Of a DNA stretch of 44,936 nt, positions 1 to 8,177 are shown one piece after another (the stretch's first letter is position 1; the number at the start of each line of letters is the position of its first letter). Location: positions 1,260 to 46,195 of the forward strand of contig DJPL01000064.1 of assembly GCA_002437415.1 (NCBI GenBank), written 5' to 3'. Source of the stretch: Ruminococcaceae bacterium UBA6413 (lineage in GTDB: Bacteria; Bacillota; Clostridia; Oscillospirales; Ruminococcaceae). Under the pieces are notes generated by a model, which did not search any database, was not told where the DNA came from, and was given only the letters and a program-made list of their open reading frames with translations. The translations under genes were made by a program, and so were the position numbers.

Positions 1-909
1 GCGATGGTTTTCCAGAACTACGCTCTGTATCCTCATATGACTGTTTTCGAAAACATGGCATTCGGCTTAAAGCTGAGAAAGGTGCCCAAGGATGAGATCA
101 AGAAGCTCGTTGAAGAAGCTGCTAAGATCCTCGATATCGCACACCTTCTCGACAGAAAGCCTAAGGCTTTATCGGGTGGTCAGAGACAGCGTGTAGCTTT
201 AGGTAGAGCTATCGTTCGTGATCCTCAGGTATTCTTACTTGACGAGCCTCTTTCAAACCTCGATGCTAAGCTCCGTGCACAGATGAGAACTGAGCTTTCT
301 AAGCTTCACAAGAAGTTAGGTACTACATTCATCTACGTTACTCATGACCAGATTGAGGCTATGACGATGGGTGACAGAATCGTTGTTATGAAGGATGGTT
401 ATATCCAGCAGATCGATTCACCTATCAACCTGTATGAGAACCCCGTAAACAAGTTCGTTGCAGGCTTCATGGGTTCACCTCAGATGAACTTCATCAATGC
501 TAAGCTCATCATGCTCAACGGCAAGTACACAGTTGAGTTCGGTTCTGAAGATACAAAGACAACAAGAGGCAGAAAGTTCTATGTTGAACTGCCCAGTGCC
601 AAGACAGATACAGAAGCTCTCAAGTACTATGTTGACAAGGAAGTTATCCTTGGTATCCGTCCCGAGAACATTCACGATGAGGAAATGTTCCTCTCTAACG
701 CTAAGACAGGTATGATCGAAGCTACAGTAGACGTTACCGAAATGATGGGTGCTGAGTCTTACCTCTACCTCACATGCGAAGGTATCCCGCTGACAGCAAG
801 AGTATCTCCCAGATGTACAGCTCGTCCTCAGGACGTTATCAAGCTTGCGCTTGATCCTAACAAGGTACACCTGTTTGATCCTAACGATGAACACTCAATC
901 TTAGTTTAA
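1..909 (+). CDS. msmX: Sugar ABC transporter ATPase, MsmX/UgpC type (5' partial)
   Basis: This is the ATP-hydrolysing subunit of a carbohydrate ABC importer, a family in which one ATPase often serves several sugar permeases. The reading frame is open from base 1 and begins at the Q-loop (VFQNYALYPHMT), so the Walker A region and roughly the first 75-80 residues lie outside the window. Visible parts are the ABC signature LSGGQ (visible residues 56-60), Walker B (VFLLDEP, about 77-82), the D-loop SNLD, the switch histidine in VTHDQ (about 114), and a C-terminal TOBE/MOP-like regulatory region with the motif LGIRPENI. No permease or solute-binding gene is adjacent downstream, which fits a stand-alone shared ATPase. 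A strong terminator follows the stop. Family assignment is firm; the substrate cannot be told. Confidence 0.93.
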   Translation, partial: AMVFQNYALYPHMTVFENMAFGLKLRKVPKDEIKKLVEEAAKILDIAHLLDRKPKALSGGQRQRVALGRAIVRDPQVFLLDEPLSNLDAKLRAQMRTELSKLHKKLGTTFIYVTHDQIEAMTMGDRIVVMKDGYIQQIDSPINLYENPVNKFVAGFMGSPQMNFINAKLIMLNGKYTVEFGSEDTKTTRGRKFYVELPSAKTDTEALKYYVDKEVILGIRPENIHDEEMFLSNAKTGMIEATVDVTEMMGAESYLYLTCEGIPLTARVSPRCTARPQDVIKLALDPNKVHLFDPNDEHSILV

Positions 910-931
910 TTGTTAAAACAGATCGTATTAT

Positions 932-962
932 CCCCCGACCGCAAGGTCGGGGGATTTGTTTT
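932..962 (+). terminator. Intrinsic terminator of the ABC ATPase gene
   Basis: A perfect 9-bp GC-rich stem (CCCCCGACC / GGTCGGGGG, 932-940 and 945-953) closes a GCAA tetraloop and is followed by a T-rich tail. It starts 23 bases after the stop codon. Confidence 0.9.
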
Positions 963-1022
963 GTGTGAAAGTCGGTGGGGTTCTGACGGCTGATCGTAAT
1001 GAGTTATGGTTATGTATAATAT

Positions 1023-1062
1023 GAAAAGACTGTAAATCTTAAATCGGATTTGCAGTCTTTTC
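1023..1062. terminator. Bidirectional terminator between the ATPase gene and ypeB
   Basis: A 16-bp stem (1023-1038 with 1047-1062, one mismatched or wobble position) is flanked by A runs on the left and T runs on the right, so it can stop transcription on both strands. It sits 14 bases beyond the end of the minus-strand ypeB gene. Confidence 0.75.
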
Positions 1063-1075
1063 GTTATTCGGGGGG

Positions 1076-2419
1076 TTATACGGTAAGCGTACCGTTCTCG
1101 CTTATTTCAAGCAGGAGTATCTGTTCTTCCTTGCCGGTGTCGGCATTGATATATATCAGCATCTGTCTGCCGTCAGGAGAGGTACAGCTGAATTCATAGC
1201 AATATAGCTCGTTTGTGCCAGATGACGGTACTACCGCAAGCGAGGTGTCGGTTACGGTGAGCTCGGAGGATATCTTTTTACGCGCCTGCTCGGCGGTTAT
1301 TTTCGGCTCGGAGAGATCACGCTTTGTATGATTGGTTATATACCCTCTGCCGTCAAAGGCGAGTATATCGCCGTTATCCATAGCCACGCTGACTTTTATA
1401 AGGTCGGTGTACATTGTAATATCGTTTTCGGTCGCCGCAAAATTTATAGTGCAGACATTTCCGTTTATCTCGTAATAAGTGTAGGTGATATGGTTGATGC
1501 CGAGCATTTCAAGATACTTTTTACCCTCGTTTACCGTTTCAAGTGCGGTCATTGAGCGGGTGGGGACATCTCTGTTGCGCATCATATAGCTGAGATATCC
1601 GCCGTATTTTGTTACCGACACGGTGGTGTTATCCTTTGTGAAAACGTAGGACGGCATTCTGCCTTGCTCGTCATCGGCATCGCTGTGGGTAAGTCCTGTT
1701 GTGCCGCACGCCTTTTCAGCTTTTTTCAGTGCATCGGAGAGCGTTACAACAGTCGCGCCTTTCAGCATGGCGGGCTCTTTTTCAAGAATGTGGTCGGAGA
1801 AAGGTCCGTCATAGATAAGTGTCGGGTAGTTGTCATAGCCCTCTTCAAAATCGGTAAAGCCCTCGGTGATATACGACGGCTCTTCGTTGTTTTCCGCGCC
1901 CTGCACCTCGGTTATTGCTTTTTCAAAGGACAACTCGCCGCTTGATATGCGCTGTTCTACCTTCCACATATTTTCGGAAAGGCGGTCTGCATATTCGCTG
2001 AGCGTTTGCAGTGATTTTCTGTCGTCCGCGCTCAGCATTTCACCCTCGGAATAGCGCTCGGCAAGGCTCTTCGAGAAATTTCCGACCTGCGACAGGAATT
2101 TATAGGTGTTTTCAAGGTGAAGCTCGGCTACGGGGAGCTGTGCCAGAGAGGATTTTGCGGTGGAGGCATCGCTCCACAGCTTTGACGAAAGCTGAGTCAT
2201 CATTTCGGGCGTGCCTGCATACATACCTTTATACAGGGTGTTCTTGATGTTGTCGATCTCTGCGGACAAGTCCTCGACGTTTCGGGTCATGTTCTGCTCG
2301 AAGCTGCGCTTGTACTGCTCCGAGCTGTTCATATTAAGCGCGGCGGAAATTCCCACTGCGACTATGACTGCGGTAAGAAAGCTGATTATCCGCACAAAAC
2401 AGCGTTTTGAAATATACAT
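1076..2419 (-). CDS. ypeB: Spore germination protein YpeB homologue
   Basis: In Bacillus, YpeB is a spore membrane protein needed for localisation and stability of the cortex-lytic enzyme SleB. The 447-residue product has a short cytoplasmic N-terminus, one membrane segment (about residues 8-27), a long helical region (about 40-170), and PepSY-like repeats in the C-terminal half, matching YpeB in length and architecture. The start at 2419 is preceded by AAAGGAAG with good spacing. YpeB is normally encoded directly after sleB; here the upstream neighbour is a divergent cysteine desulfurase gene and no sleB lies in the window. This suggests a spore-forming ancestry, although the gene could have another cell-envelope role. 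Confidence 0.85.
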   Translation of the reverse strand: MYISKRCFVRIISFLTAVIVAVGISAALNMNSSEQYKRSFEQNMTRNVEDLSAEIDNIKNTLYKGMYAGTPEMMTQLSSKLWSDASTAKSSLAQLPVAELHLENTYKFLSQVGNFSKSLAERYSEGEMLSADDRKSLQTLSEYADRLSENMWKVEQRISSGELSFEKAITEVQGAENNEEPSYITEGFTDFEEGYDNYPTLIYDGPFSDHILEKEPAMLKGATVVTLSDALKKAEKACGTTGLTHSDADDEQGRMPSYVFTKDNTTVSVTKYGGYLSYMMRNRDVPTRSMTALETVNEGKKYLEMLGINHITYTYYEINGNVCTINFAATENDITMYTDLIKVSVAMDNGDILAFDGRGYITNHTKRDLSEPKITAEQARKKISSELTVTDTSLAVVPSSGTNELYCYEFSCTSPDGRQMLIYINADTGKEEQILLLEISENGTLTV

Positions 2420-2498
2420 AATATGTTCTTCCTTTCATAAAAACGGTATCAAAAAATCATACACGGTTATTTTTTCATAAAAATTTCAGAATATACCC

Positions 2499-2527
2499 TG
2501 TTTTTTTATCGCGAAATGGTGTATAAT
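2499..2527 (+). promoter_or_regulatory. Possible promoter of the nifS-thiI-cinA-sortase block
   Basis: A consensus -10 box TATAAT at 2522-2527 is preceded at 17-bp spacing by the T-rich TGTTTT (2499-2504), a poor -35 box. It is the best promoter-like signal before the first gene of the block. Confidence 0.4.
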
Positions 2528-2530
2528 TAA

Positions 2531-2584
2531 GGCAACGCCGCACAATCACCGGCTAACGCCTTATAATAATTATGCGGCGTAGCC
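2531..2584. repeat. Imperfect inverted repeat / hairpin upstream of nifS
   Basis: Bases 2531-2542 (GGCAACGCCGCA) pair with 2573-2584 with one mismatch, leaving a 30-base loop. It lies in the leader of the cysteine desulfurase gene. No T tract follows, so it is not a typical terminator; it could be a small dispersed repeat or a leader structure. Confidence 0.6.
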
Positions 2585-2591
2585 TATAGCT

Positions 2592-2630
2592 TATAGATAA
2601 GTGGGCAATGTTCTATAGATAAGTGGGCAA
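2592..2630 (+). repeat. Two tandem copies of a 17-bp sequence before nifS
   Basis: TATAGATAAGTGGGCAA occurs exactly at 2592-2608 and again at 2614-2630, a 22-bp period or about two helical turns. It ends shortly before the ribosome binding site AAAAGGAG (2641-2648). Confidence 0.8.
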
Positions 2631-2656
2631 AGCCCATATGAAAAGGAGACAAAAAT

Positions 2657-3784
2657 TTGATATATCTGGATAATGCCGCCACTACAAAGCCTTGCGAACA
2701 GGCGATAAAAGCGGCTGAAGATGCCGCTAGAAGCTGTTTCGGCAATGTATCGTCACTGCACAGGCTCGGCATAGAGTCAGAAAAGCTGATGAACGGCGCG
2801 AAAAAGACACTTCTTAAAAAGCTCGGCGCGCAGGGAGAAATATTCTTCACCTCGGGAGCTACGGAAAGCAACAACCTTGCGATAAGGGGTGCGGCGGACG
2901 CATATAAACGCAGAGGAAACAGGATAGTTACCACTGCTATGGAACACCCGTCGGTTGCGAGAACGATGGATCACCTCGAAAAGCAGGGCTTTGAAATAAT
3001 ACGGCTGTCGCCTAAGGACGCGATAGACAGCTTTGAACAGCATATTGCCGATAATGTTACCGCGGATACTATCCTTGTATCCTGCATGGCGGTAAACAAC
3101 GAGAACGGTTTTAAGGTCGATACCGAAAAGCTGTACAGGCTTGTAAAAAATGTGAACAATGACACGATCGTTCATATAGACGGCGTTCAGGGATTTTGCA
3201 AGGTGCCGCTCAAAGGCGACCTTATCAGCCTGTCGGGACACAAGATACACGGATTTAAGGGTATCGGTGCGCTTTACTGTGCGGACAAGGTGAGATTTAC
3301 GCCGCTGGTTTTCGGCGGAGGTCAGCAGAAAAATCTGCGCCCGGGAACAGAGCCGACCGAGCTTATAGCATCGTTTGAGGCGGCTGTAAAGGCTTATCCT
3401 ACGGATCTTTCGCATTATAAGGAGCTGAATGAGCATCTGCGTGAAAGGCTGGCTCAGATGGAGGACGTTTATATAAACAGCCCCGACAACAGCGTTGACA
3501 ATATTCTGAGCTTCTCGGTGCTCGGGGTAAGAAGCGAGATCATGCTCCATTCGCTTGAGGAAAAGGAGATATACGTCAGCAGTGGTTCTGCCTGCTCAAA
3601 AGGTAAGATAAGCTCCGTGCCGGACGCTTTCGGAATGAACGCCGAAAGAGCCGACAGCACGATAAGAGCAAGCTTTTCGATGGAAACGACAAAGGAAGAT
3701 ATAGACGCGCTCTGCGATGAAATAGAAAACGGCATAGTACGCTTCAGGCGTACAAAGAAAAGCCGCAGGAAAGGAAACATATAA
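2657..3784 (+). CDS. Cysteine desulfurase (NifS/IscS family) partnered with ThiI
   Basis: This PLP enzyme removes sulfur from cysteine as a persulfide. The 375-residue protein has the class V aminotransferase pattern: N-terminal YLDNAATT, the PLP-binding lysine in SGHKIHG (K196), and the persulfide cysteine in SGSACSKG (C313). The start is TTG at 2657 with AAAAGGAG nine bases upstream; no ATG lies nearby. The stop overlaps the thiI start (TAATG), so the two are translationally coupled. In Bacillus subtilis the NifZ-ThiI pair makes 4-thiouridine in tRNA without IscS or a rhodanese domain, and the same job is inferred here. A general role in Fe-S cluster or thiamine sulfur supply is also possible. 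Confidence 0.93.
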   Translation: MIYLDNAATTKPCEQAIKAAEDAARSCFGNVSSLHRLGIESEKLMNGAKKTLLKKLGAQGEIFFTSGATESNNLAIRGAADAYKRRGNRIVTTAMEHPSVARTMDHLEKQGFEIIRLSPKDAIDSFEQHIADNVTADTILVSCMAVNNENGFKVDTEKLYRLVKNVNNDTIVHIDGVQGFCKVPLKGDLISLSGHKIHGFKGIGALYCADKVRFTPLVFGGGQQKNLRPGTEPTELIASFEAAVKAYPTDLSHYKELNEHLRERLAQMEDVYINSPDNSVDNILSFSVLGVRSEIMLHSLEEKEIYVSSGSACSKGKISSVPDAFGMNAERADSTIRASFSMETTKEDIDALCDEIENGIVRFRRTKKSRRKGNI

Positions 3785-4974
3785 TGAAAGAGCTTATAAT
3801 GGCAAAATACGGCGAGATAGCACTCAAGGGGCTAAACAAGGGTACTTTTGAGGATATACTCGTGAAGAATATCAGAAGAAGACTGCACCACTGCGGAAAG
3901 TTCCGGTACATGAGAAGACAGTCGACTATCTACATAGAACCTGTCGGTGAGTGCAACCTTGACGAGGTTATGGAAAAGCTGAAGGTCATATTCGGTATAG
4001 GTGCTTTACAGCGTTGTGCGGTGTTTGAAAAGGACTTTGAGCAGATAAAGGCACAGGGTATCCCTTATCTTGAAAATGCGCTTAAAAATGCAAAGACATT
4101 CAAGGTCGACGCAAAGCGTTCGGATAAGTCATTCCCGATGAAAACTCCCGAGATACAGGTCGAGCTCGGCGCGGCTATACTTGAGGCGTACCCTCATCTG
4201 TCGGTCGATGTTCATAACCCCGAGGTCACTGTTATGTGCGAGATCAGGGATAAGGGTGCGTATGTCAGTGCGGAACGCATTATCGGTGCGGGCGGTATGC
4301 CTGTCGGAAGTTCGGGTAAGGCTCTGCTTTTACTGTCGGGCGGTATAGACAGCCCTGTTGCGGGCTATATGATGGCTAAGCGCGGACTTATAGTTGACGG
4401 GATACACTTCGTGAGCCCGCCGTACACGTCTGAGCGCGCGCTGATGAAGGTCGAAACGCTCTGCGAAAAGCTGACACCCTACTGCGGAGATGTAAGGTTC
4501 TACTGTGTTCCGTTCACCGAGATACAGGAAGCGCTGAGGGATAACTGCCCCGAGGAGTTCTTTACTATCATAATGCGCAGACTTATGGTGAAGATTGCTA
4601 ATATAATCGCAGAAAGAAACGAGTATGGTGCACTTGTCACGGGCGAAAGCGTCGGACAGGTCGCAAGCCAGACCTTAAAGGCTATACAGTGTACCGACGC
4701 CGCCGCGGAATATCCTGTATTCCGTCCTGTTATCGGTATGGACAAGAAAGAAATCATAGATATAGCAAGAAAGATAGATACATTTGAAACTTCAACGCTC
4801 CCTTATGAGGACTGCTGTACTGTGTTCACGCCGAAGCACCCCAAGACACGTCCGGTATTTGATGAAGTAATAAAGGCTGAGCAGTCGTTCGACTTTGCTC
4901 CGCTTATCGAAAAGGCGGTCGAGGGTACCACCGTAAAGCTGTTCAGAATCGAAAGTAAAGAAGAACAGGAATAA
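3784..4974 (+). CDS. thiI: tRNA 4-thiouridine synthase ThiI (no rhodanese domain)
   Basis: ThiI adenylates uridine 8 of tRNA and replaces its oxygen with sulfur; in some bacteria it also feeds thiamine thiazole synthesis. The 396-residue protein shows the N-terminal ferredoxin-like and THUMP region (about residues 1-165) followed by the PP-loop adenylation domain with SGGIDS (185-190) and the later conserved YEDCCTVFTPKHP region. The E. coli C-terminal rhodanese extension is absent, as in Bacillus ThiI, so the upstream desulfurase probably transfers sulfur directly. The start ATG overlaps the previous stop codon by one base. Confidence 0.96.
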   Translation: MKELIMAKYGEIALKGLNKGTFEDILVKNIRRRLHHCGKFRYMRRQSTIYIEPVGECNLDEVMEKLKVIFGIGALQRCAVFEKDFEQIKAQGIPYLENALKNAKTFKVDAKRSDKSFPMKTPEIQVELGAAILEAYPHLSVDVHNPEVTVMCEIRDKGAYVSAERIIGAGGMPVGSSGKALLLLSGGIDSPVAGYMMAKRGLIVDGIHFVSPPYTSERALMKVETLCEKLTPYCGDVRFYCVPFTEIQEALRDNCPEEFFTIIMRRLMVKIANIIAERNEYGALVTGESVGQVASQTLKAIQCTDAAAEYPVFRPVIGMDKKEIIDIARKIDTFETSTLPYEDCCTVFTPKHPKTRPVFDEVIKAEQSFDFAPLIEKAVEGTTVKLFRIESKEEQE

Positions 4975-5006
4975 TCCGTAAAGAATAAAAAAGGAGATGT
5001 GGCTTT

Positions 5007-5555
5007 ATGAGCCGTATCGGAGAGCTTCAGAGGCTTATTGACAAAACCGCTGAAAATGTAGTACAATTATTAGTTGGCAAGGGTATGAAAATTGCCTGTG
5101 CGGAGAGCTGTACGGGCGGGCTTATAAGCACCGCGATAACGTCCGTCAGCGGCTCATCGTCTGTTATGGATATGAGCATCTGCACATATGCCGTAAGCGC
5201 GAAAGAAAGATTTATAGGCGTACCGCCGCAGACAATAGAAAAATACGGCGTTGTCAGTGCCGAAACCGCATCGGCAATGGCTGAGGGGGTAAGGAAAACC
5301 GCGGGTAGCGACATAGGCGTTTCGGTCACGGGAGTGGCAGGACCTACAGGGGGTACAGCAGATACACCTGTCGGAACGGTATATGTCGGACTGAGCACAA
5401 AAGACAGGACGCAGGCAAGGCTTGTTTATACAGACCCCACGCTCAGCGGCGATGAAAGCGCAAGAGAATACATCAGAAAAAGCACAGTTCTTGCCGCGCT
5501 CAGATGGGCGGCAGAAGAAATACAGACAGAACAGGAACAACACAATCGGGCGTAA
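5007..5555 (+). CDS. pncC: CinA C-terminal domain protein, nicotinamide-nucleotide amidase
   Basis: Stand-alone CinA C-domains deamidate nicotinamide mononucleotide to nicotinate mononucleotide in pyridine nucleotide recycling. The 182-residue product spans only this domain: AESCTGGLIS near residue 33 and GVAGPTGGTADTPVGTVY near residue 110 are the family hallmarks. The N-terminal molybdopterin-binding-like half of full CinA is missing, which is common. The start at 5007 follows AAAGGAGATG. It is cytosolic and co-directional with thiI (32-base gap) and the first sortase (27-base gap). Confidence 0.92.
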   Translation: MSRIGELQRLIDKTAENVVQLLVGKGMKIACAESCTGGLISTAITSVSGSSSVMDMSICTYAVSAKERFIGVPPQTIEKYGVVSAETASAMAEGVRKTAGSDIGVSVTGVAGPTGGTADTPVGTVYVGLSTKDRTQARLVYTDPTLSGDESAREYIRKSTVLAALRWAAEEIQTEQEQHNRA

Positions 5556-5582
5556 AAACCCGTTCGGACAAGGAGACCAGTT

Positions 5583-6962
5583 ATGGGAAACGATAACGAA
5601 ATCAGAAAAGATCCGGATAATAAGACCGTAGACGAGATACTCGCAGATATAGACAGAAAAACGGCAATATCCGAGAGCCTTGAAGAAAACACTGATGAAA
5701 ATGATATGTCGGATATAGAGGTTCTGTCACAGGAAGAGTCTTACGAGGACAGTGCACAAGATGATGAAAGCATATCAGAGGAGCTTTCGGGCGCAGATGA
5801 GGTTTCGGACGAGCAGGAGGCCTTTGAAGAAGAAAGTGCCGCAGAGTTTGAAGATGATGAAAAGAACGCAGAAGAACCGGATAATGACGGAGAAGTCAAG
5901 GCGGTCGAAAAGAAGCATAACATTTTTTATCGCATGGCTAAAGGTGTTATTCCGTGGAAGGGCGATAATGCGGGGCTTATAATAAGAAAAATAATATTTA
6001 TAGTTGCGCTTATTGTGTTCCTTGCTACGGCGATACCTTTACTTGTCGATGTTCTTTCAATGTTCAAAGATCAGCAGATAAGCAACCGTATATCGCAGAT
6101 GTATCAGCTCGACGATACCGATGTTCCGGAGGACAATATGGACGTTCTGCCGTCTTTCAAGAAGCTGCTTGAGATAAATCCGGACACGGTAGGATACATC
6201 AAGATAGACGGCACTCTTGTCGATTACCCGGTTGTAAAGACCACCGATAACGATTTCTATCTTGATCACGACTTCTATAAGAACGAGAGTAAGAGCGGCA
6301 CTATAATGATGGATTACCACAACAAGGTAACGCCTCAGGGACACTCTGGAAATATGATACTCTACGGTCACAATATGGCGGTAGGTACATTCTTCGCGCC
6401 GCTCAACGAATACTGGCGCACTATGTATGATTCATATGACGAGCCGAGTAAGTCTTTCTATAAGGAGCACCCGATCATCAGGTTCGATACGCTGTATGAG
6501 CAGGCTGAATGGAAGATATTTGCTTTCGGTATATACAATGTTGATGAGTCAAGGGGCGAAGTATTCGGATATAACGCAAAATACGACTTCACCTCCGAAG
6601 ACGATTTCAACGACTTTATGATAAATATAATGGACAGAAGCGATATATTCACCGATGTTGATTTAAAGTACGGTGATGATATACTGACGCTTTCGACCTG
6701 CTGTTGGCCGTATGAAGGCAGTGAAAGAACGGTAAGACTTGCGGTATTCGCAAGAAAGCTACGAGATGGCGAAAACAGGGACGTTGATGTCAGCAAGGCG
6801 GTCGTAAACACCTATGTAAAGCGTTGGCAGTGGGTATACGACAAGGTAAGCGGCGGCTATGACTGGTTCATGAGCACATGGGACAGAAGAAAGCTGCTCA
6901 GCTATACAGCCGAAGACGCAAAGCGTGACGGATACTCATTCCCCGAAAGCACGACCGACTGA
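5583..6962 (+). CDS. Class B sortase 1 with long acidic cytoplasmic N-terminus
   Basis: Sortases are membrane-bound transpeptidases that attach proteins to the cell wall or polymerise pili. This 459-residue protein starts with an unusually acidic segment (about residues 15-105), then has the juxtamembrane motif GVIPWKGDNAG (121-131), one membrane segment (about 138-158), and an extracellular class B catalytic domain. The catalytic triad is visible: His263 in LYGHNM, Cys373 in TLSTC, and Arg385 in VRLAVFA. It is the first of four tandem paralogues with 27 bases to the next. No sorting-signal substrate is encoded in the window. The acidic tail is typically not part of sortase B and may bind a cytoplasmic partner (inference). 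Confidence 0.92.
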   Translation: MGNDNEIRKDPDNKTVDEILADIDRKTAISESLEENTDENDMSDIEVLSQEESYEDSAQDDESISEELSGADEVSDEQEAFEEESAAEFEDDEKNAEEPDNDGEVKAVEKKHNIFYRMAKGVIPWKGDNAGLIIRKIIFIVALIVFLATAIPLLVDVLSMFKDQQISNRISQMYQLDDTDVPEDNMDVLPSFKKLLEINPDTVGYIKIDGTLVDYPVVKTTDNDFYLDHDFYKNESKSGTIMMDYHNKVTPQGHSGNMILYGHNMAVGTFFAPLNEYWRTMYDSYDEPSKSFYKEHPIIRFDTLYEQAEWKIFAFGIYNVDESRGEVFGYNAKYDFTSEDDFNDFMINIMDRSDIFTDVDLKYGDDILTLSTCCWPYEGSERTVRLAVFARKLRDGENRDVDVSKAVVNTYVKRWQWVYDKVSGGYDWFMSTWDRRKLLSYTAEDAKRDGYSFPESTTD

Positions 6963-6989
6963 GCACCGGGGCAAAACTAAGGAGCAATA

Positions 6990-8138
6990 ATGACAACATA
7001 TATGGAGAAGTATCCGCGCCGCAACGGCGTGGCTACCAAAAAACCGGGATTTTGGAAAAGACGCTTGATGGGCGTTATCCCGTGGAAAGGCGACAGTGCC
7101 GGTGTAGTAATAAGAAAAATAGTGTTTATGGTTGCACTTATAGTATTTCTTGCTACGGCAGTACCGCTTGTTTCGGATATATTCCTGATGTTCCGCGATC
7201 AGTGGAGAAGCCAGGGTATATCGAATATATATATCCCCGATGGAGGCAATAACGGCAGCAGTAAGGAAGTACTGCCGTCGTTCAAGAAGCTCCTTGAGAT
7301 AAACCCCGATACGGTGGGATATCTCAGGATAGAGGGTACGGCTATAGATTACCCGGTTGTAAAGGGATCGGATAATGACTATTATCTGACGCACGATTTC
7401 TACCGTGAGGTCAGCAAGAGCGGCTCGGTAATGATGGACTGCAACTGTGTGGTTTCTCCCGACGGAAACTCGGGAAACCTCGTGCTGTACGGTCACAATA
7501 TGGCTGTAGGTACGTTCTTCGCGTGTCTGAGCGAATACTGGAGAACGCTTTATGACAGCTATGATACGCCGTCTATGCAGTTCTACAAGGATCACCCGAC
7601 TATAACCTTCAATACCCTTTATGAAGAAGCAGAGTGGAAGATATTTGCTATCGGTCTGTTCAATATTTATGAGGAGTACGGCGAGGTATACTCGGCATAC
7701 AACAACAAGCACGATTTTTCCTCACGCGAGGACTTCAACAGCTTCGTGATTGACATAATGGACAGAAGCGATATCTTCACCGATGTCGATATAGAGTACG
7801 GCGATGATATTCTTACATTGTCGACCTGCTATTGGCCGTTCCGCTCTGATATGGATAATGTGCGTCTTGCGATATTTGCAAGAAAGGTACGTCCCGGTGA
7901 GAGCACTTATGTTGATGTCGACAAGGCGACGGTAAACACATATGTCAAGCGTTGGCAGTGGGTATATGATAACATAGGCGGCGGCTATGACTGGTCGCAG
8001 AGTAACTGGGATAGAAGAAAGCTGCTCAGTTATAATGAGGAAGACGCTGAAAGGGACGGTTATACATTCATCGATGATATAAACGACACAGACGGCGTGT
8101 ACGACTATAACAACGATGATAATTACGATTATTATTGA
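6990..8138 (+). CDS. Class B sortase 2
   Basis: This second tandem sortase has 382 residues and is the closest paralogue of the first. They share the juxtamembrane motif GVIPWKGDSAG (28-38), the membrane segment (about 46-65), and long blocks of the catalytic domain. The triad is His169 (LYGHNM), Cys280 (TLSTC) and Arg292 (VRLAIFA). The N-terminus is short and basic instead of acidic. The C-terminus ends in an Asp/Asn/Tyr-rich tail (last 20 residues). The start ATG at 6990 follows AAGGAG. The substrate is unknown. Confidence 0.92.
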   Translation: MTTYMEKYPRRNGVATKKPGFWKRRLMGVIPWKGDSAGVVIRKIVFMVALIVFLATAVPLVSDIFLMFRDQWRSQGISNIYIPDGGNNGSSKEVLPSFKKLLEINPDTVGYLRIEGTAIDYPVVKGSDNDYYLTHDFYREVSKSGSVMMDCNCVVSPDGNSGNLVLYGHNMAVGTFFACLSEYWRTLYDSYDTPSMQFYKDHPTITFNTLYEEAEWKIFAIGLFNIYEEYGEVYSAYNNKHDFSSREDFNSFVIDIMDRSDIFTDVDIEYGDDILTLSTCYWPFRSDMDNVRLAIFARKVRPGESTYVDVDKATVNTYVKRWQWVYDNIGGGYDWSQSNWDRRKLLSYNEEDAERDGYTFIDDINDTDGVYDYNNDDNYDYY

Positions 8139-8177
8139 TATAGCAGAATAAAATCATAATTGAAAGGCGGTACGGCA

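Noticed and set aside
475..894. Minus-strand open frame of 139 codons inside the ABC ATPase gene
   Set aside because: Opposite a strongly conserved coding region, no ribosome binding site and no family resemblance.
2777..3550. Long minus-strand open frame opposite the cysteine desulfurase gene
   Set aside because: The plus-strand product has every catalytic motif; the antisense frame is a codon-bias shadow.
6936..7712. 258-codon minus-strand frame opposite sortase 2
   Set aside because: Shadow of the conserved sortase frame; similar shadows occur opposite the other sortases.
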